Of a stretch of 64,000 bases of DNA, positions 62,043 to 64,000 are shown in pieces. Under the pieces are notes generated by a model, which saw nothing but the letters and a program-made list of their open reading frames with translations, did not search any database and had not been told where the DNA came from. A program made the position numbers and the translations under genes. The stretch's first letter is position 1. Every line of letters starts with the position of its first letter. This stretch comes from Paracoccaceae bacterium (lineage in GTDB: Bacteria > Pseudomonadota > Alphaproteobacteria > Rhodobacterales > Rhodobacteraceae), in assembly GCA_033344815.1 (NCBI GenBank), contig JAWPMR010000001.1, positions 854,136-918,135 of the forward strand, written 5' to 3'.

Positions 62043-62786
62043 TCAGGAGAAAAGCATACCACCATTAATGTCGACATTTGCGCCTGTGATGAATGCCGAA
62101 TCTGCACTTGCGAGAAACAGAATCAGATTGGCAGTGTCATCGGTAGTCCCTTGCCGCTTGACCGGCGCCGCTGCCTCAAACCCGCGGCGACCTGCATCAG
62201 GTGTGTGGATGTTGTGGAAATCCGTATCGATCATCCCCGGACACAACGCGTTCACGCGAATATTGGGACCGACTTCCTTGGCCAGCGCGCGCGTCATCGT
62301 CATCACGGCACCCTTTGACGTGGCATAAGCAACCGCTCCCGGCCCACCGCCATCACGACCCGCCTGGCTGGCGAGGTTCACGATGGTTCCACGTTCCATA
62401 TGCGCCAGGCATGCCTTGGTCATCAGAAACATGCTGGTCAGGTTGAGTTCCATCACTGCATTCCAATGCGTAAGTGACATGTCAGAAATGGTTTTGCGCG
62501 CAATCAAGCCGCCCGCATTGTTCACCAGGATGTCGATGCCGCCAAACTCCGCGACGGTTTTCGCGACAAGTGCTTCGACATCTTCCAGTTTTGTAAGATC
62601 ACCCTTCATTGCAAAGGCCCGACCACCCTCGGCGGTAATTTGCGCGACCGCTGCATCCGCGCCTGTGCTGCTTGAATAGTAGTTGATCGTTACGTTCGCG
62701 CCTTCTGCTGCCAGTTTCAGCGCCGCGGCCTGCCCAATGTCTCGCCCCCCGCCGGTAACTATCGCGGTTTGCCCTGCAAGTTTCAT
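62043..62786 (-). CDS. Short-chain dehydrogenase/reductase
   Basis: A 247-residue SDR. It has the cofactor motif 'TGGGRDIGQAAALKL', 'NNAGGL', and the catalytic Ser in 'NLASQAG' with Tyr and Lys in 'YATSKGA'. The C-terminal 'ITGANVDINGGMLF' is normal for classical SDRs. The glycine-rich motif's 'GGGRDIG' suggests an NAD- or NADP-type SDR acting on a sugar or hydroxyacid. It is divergent from the FCD regulator with twin palindromes between them, so it is probably controlled by that regulator. Confidence 0.92.
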   Translation of the reverse strand: MKLAGQTAIVTGGGRDIGQAAALKLAAEGANVTINYYSSSTGADAAVAQITAEGGRAFAMKGDLTKLEDVEALVAKTVAEFGGIDILVNNAGGLIARKTISDMSLTHWNAVMELNLTSMFLMTKACLAHMERGTIVNLASQAGRDGGGPGAVAYATSKGAVMTMTRALAKEVGPNIRVNALCPGMIDTDFHNIHTPDAGRRGFEAAAPVKRQGTTDDTANLILFLASADSAFITGANVDINGGMLFS

Positions 62787-62815
62787 AAGGTGTTCCTTTT
62801 CATTTCATCTCGCTC

Positions 62816-62847
62816 TGGTATACTAGTTATTAAACTGGTATACCAGT
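62816..62847. promoter_or_regulatory. Two palindromic GntR-type operators 20 bp apart
   Basis: TGGTATACTA at 62816-62825 and TGGTATACCA at 62836-62845 (the second extended to the perfect ACTGGTATACCAGT at 62834-62847). They are 20 bp apart, about two helical turns, so two dimers could bind on the same face of the DNA. The TGGT-N2-ACCA form fits GntR-family sites. They lie between the SDR and FCD-regulator genes. Confidence 0.65.
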
Positions 62848-62953
62848 GAGAACTGGATCCTGCCGCGCTTATGCCAATGTGAAGCCAGGTATGGTGAAGT
62901 CCGTCGCATTTTCGCTCAAAAGGCTGAGGTTTGCATAACAAGGAAGGGATGGA

Positions 62954-63655
62954 ATGTCACAAGCCACACAATTCACCGGGCGACGCACGAGTGTTGATGA
63001 TATTTTCGAACACCTTCATGCGGAGATCCTGTCCTTGCGACTGCGGCCCGGCGACAAAATTTCGGAGGCCGAGGTCGCGGCACAATTCAATGTGTCACGC
63101 CAACCGGTGCGCGATGCGTTCAGCCGCCTTGCCACGCTCGATCTTTTGCTGATCCGCCCGCAACGCGCAACCGAAGTGAAACGCTTCTCAGCCCGCGAGA
63201 TCATCAAGTCCCGTTTTGTGCGCGCCGCTATTGAAAAGGAAGTTCTCGGACGCGCAGCGCTGCATTGCGACGCAACCGGCGCGGCACAACTTGACGCAGC
63301 CCTTGCGGCACAGGAACAAGCGATACACGATCGCGACGTGGATGCATTTGGCAAATTGGACTATGCGTTCCACAAGACCCTGTGCACAATTGCCAAGGTA
63401 GATTTTGCCTTTGATGTCATTTCTGCCGAAAAGTCCAAGGTTGATCGTCTATGCACTCTGAGCCTGTCGAAATGGGATCGTGTGCCCGAATTGCTGGCAG
63501 ATCACCGAAATATTGCCGAAGCCATAAAAACCCATGACGCTGACAAAGCGGTCACGTGCGGCATGTGGCACTTGTCGCGGCTGGATGACACGATTGAGCA
63601 GATTTCGCAAACCAATGCAGGCTATTTCGAACCTGCTGACCCGCGGAGCAAATGA
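62954..63655 (+). CDS. GntR-family regulator (FCD domain)
   Basis: A 233-residue FadR/FCD regulator. HTH at about residues 15-75 ('LHAEILSLRLRPGDKISEAEVAAQFNVSRQPVRDAFSRLATLDLLLIRPQRATEV'). A helical FCD domain follows ('DAFGKLDYAFHKTLCTIAKVDFAFDVISAEK'). AAGGAAGGGATGGA precedes ATG 62954. It very likely binds the twin palindromes just upstream and controls both itself and the divergent SDR. Confidence 0.92.
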   Translation: MSQATQFTGRRTSVDDIFEHLHAEILSLRLRPGDKISEAEVAAQFNVSRQPVRDAFSRLATLDLLLIRPQRATEVKRFSAREIIKSRFVRAAIEKEVLGRAALHCDATGAAQLDAALAAQEQAIHDRDVDAFGKLDYAFHKTLCTIAKVDFAFDVISAEKSKVDRLCTLSLSKWDRVPELLADHRNIAEAIKTHDADKAVTCGMWHLSRLDDTIEQISQTNAGYFEPADPRSK

Positions 63656-63799
63656 CATGCATTTCCTTCGCAACTGCCCTTTTGCCGGCAACCGGCCCAA
63701 CAGCCGGGCATTACCTGCCGATCCAAATTTACTCCATGCCCGTGCGTGTTCTTACAAAACGCAACGGGATGGCGCTTCAAAATAGAAAAAGGACGCTAA

Positions 63800-64000
63800 G
63801 TGAACACGTCAAAACCCCATGTCGGTGATCAGATCGGCAAAATGATCCTGGAGACCACCCAAGGCGGATCGGTATCGATCGGACAACCCAAACAACGTTG
63901 GACCATGCTTTTTGTATATCGGGGACGACATTGTCCTCGGTGCAAACGCTTTTTGAACAAGTTGAATGACGCACTGGCAGCTTGGACAGAAGCCATGGAT
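63800..64000 (+). CDS. Peroxiredoxin-like (AhpC/TSA-type) protein, truncated by window end
   Basis: The first 67 codons of a thioredoxin-fold protein starting at GTG 63800 (AAAAAGGACG upstream): 'GDQIGKMILETTQGGSVSIG', then 'WTMLFVYRGRHCPRCKRFLNKL'. 'FVYRGRHCPRC' is typical of peroxiredoxin-like family proteins with the peroxidatic Cys in the CPxC position. The rest lies beyond position 64000. Whether it belongs with the SDR/GntR pair cannot be told here. Confidence 0.7.
   Translation, partial: MNTSKPHVGDQIGKMILETTQGGSVSIGQPKQRWTMLFVYRGRHCPRCKRFLNKLNDALAAWTEAMD

Overview
The window looks like the chromosome of a marine Roseobacter-group alphaproteobacterium (Rhodobacterales). The evidence is three complete TRAP transporter operons, a non-pyrrolysine MttB-like methyltransferase, DUF6456 and DUF6477 proteins, an aglEFGAK alpha-glucoside operon, tamAB and several GntR/FCD regulators. 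No rRNA, tRNA, CRISPR array or intact insertion sequence was recognised. The species cannot be named from this sequence alone.

Layout: 0-1.5 kb is a small accessory patch with a tiny HTH-like protein, a stand-alone Cas2-like protein and a winged-helix gene split by an in-frame amber codon. 1.5-15.5 kb is mostly housekeeping: lipA, DUF6456, DUF6477, MttB-like, guaA, two EamA exporters, a FadL porin, a P-loop protein, metA (acetyl type), a hydrolase, ppk2 and a TetR regulator. 15.5-17.9 kb is gene-poor and probably decayed. 17.9-29.3 kb is a catabolic locus: one strand carries a serine-glyoxylate-type aminotransferase, TRAP PQM, an enoyl-CoA-hydratase-like protein without its catalytic glutamates, and a CaiB-type CoA-transferase. 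The divergent strand carries a FAD/4Fe-4S 2-hydroxyacid dehydrogenase and a GntR regulator. 29.4-34 kb has an ArsR/NIPSNAP/ABM cassette and a second TRAP operon. 34.4-43.4 kb has acs, a flavin reductase, tamB/tamA and a DUF3307 protein. 43.5-52.5 kb is the agl operon (ABC importer plus alpha-glucosidase) with a divergent LacI regulator and a GH1 beta-glucosidase. 52.4-54.2 kb has a di-haem peroxidase and a Sel1 protein.

The most interesting part is 54.2-61.8 kb. One tightly packed minus-strand operon encodes an SsuD-like flavin monooxygenase, a YdhF-like aldo/keto reductase, a flavin reductase and then TRAP Q, M and P subunits. A HutC-type regulator and a Gfo/Idh/MocA oxidoreductase are divergent from it. 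The enzyme set matches the oxidative sulfoquinovose pathway (SmoC/SmoB/SmoA), but with a TRAP importer in place of the ABC importer and no sulfoquinovosidase in the window. The right end has an SDR dehydrogenase divergent from a GntR regulator, with two palindromic operators exactly 20 bp apart between them, and the start of a peroxiredoxin-like gene cut by the window edge.
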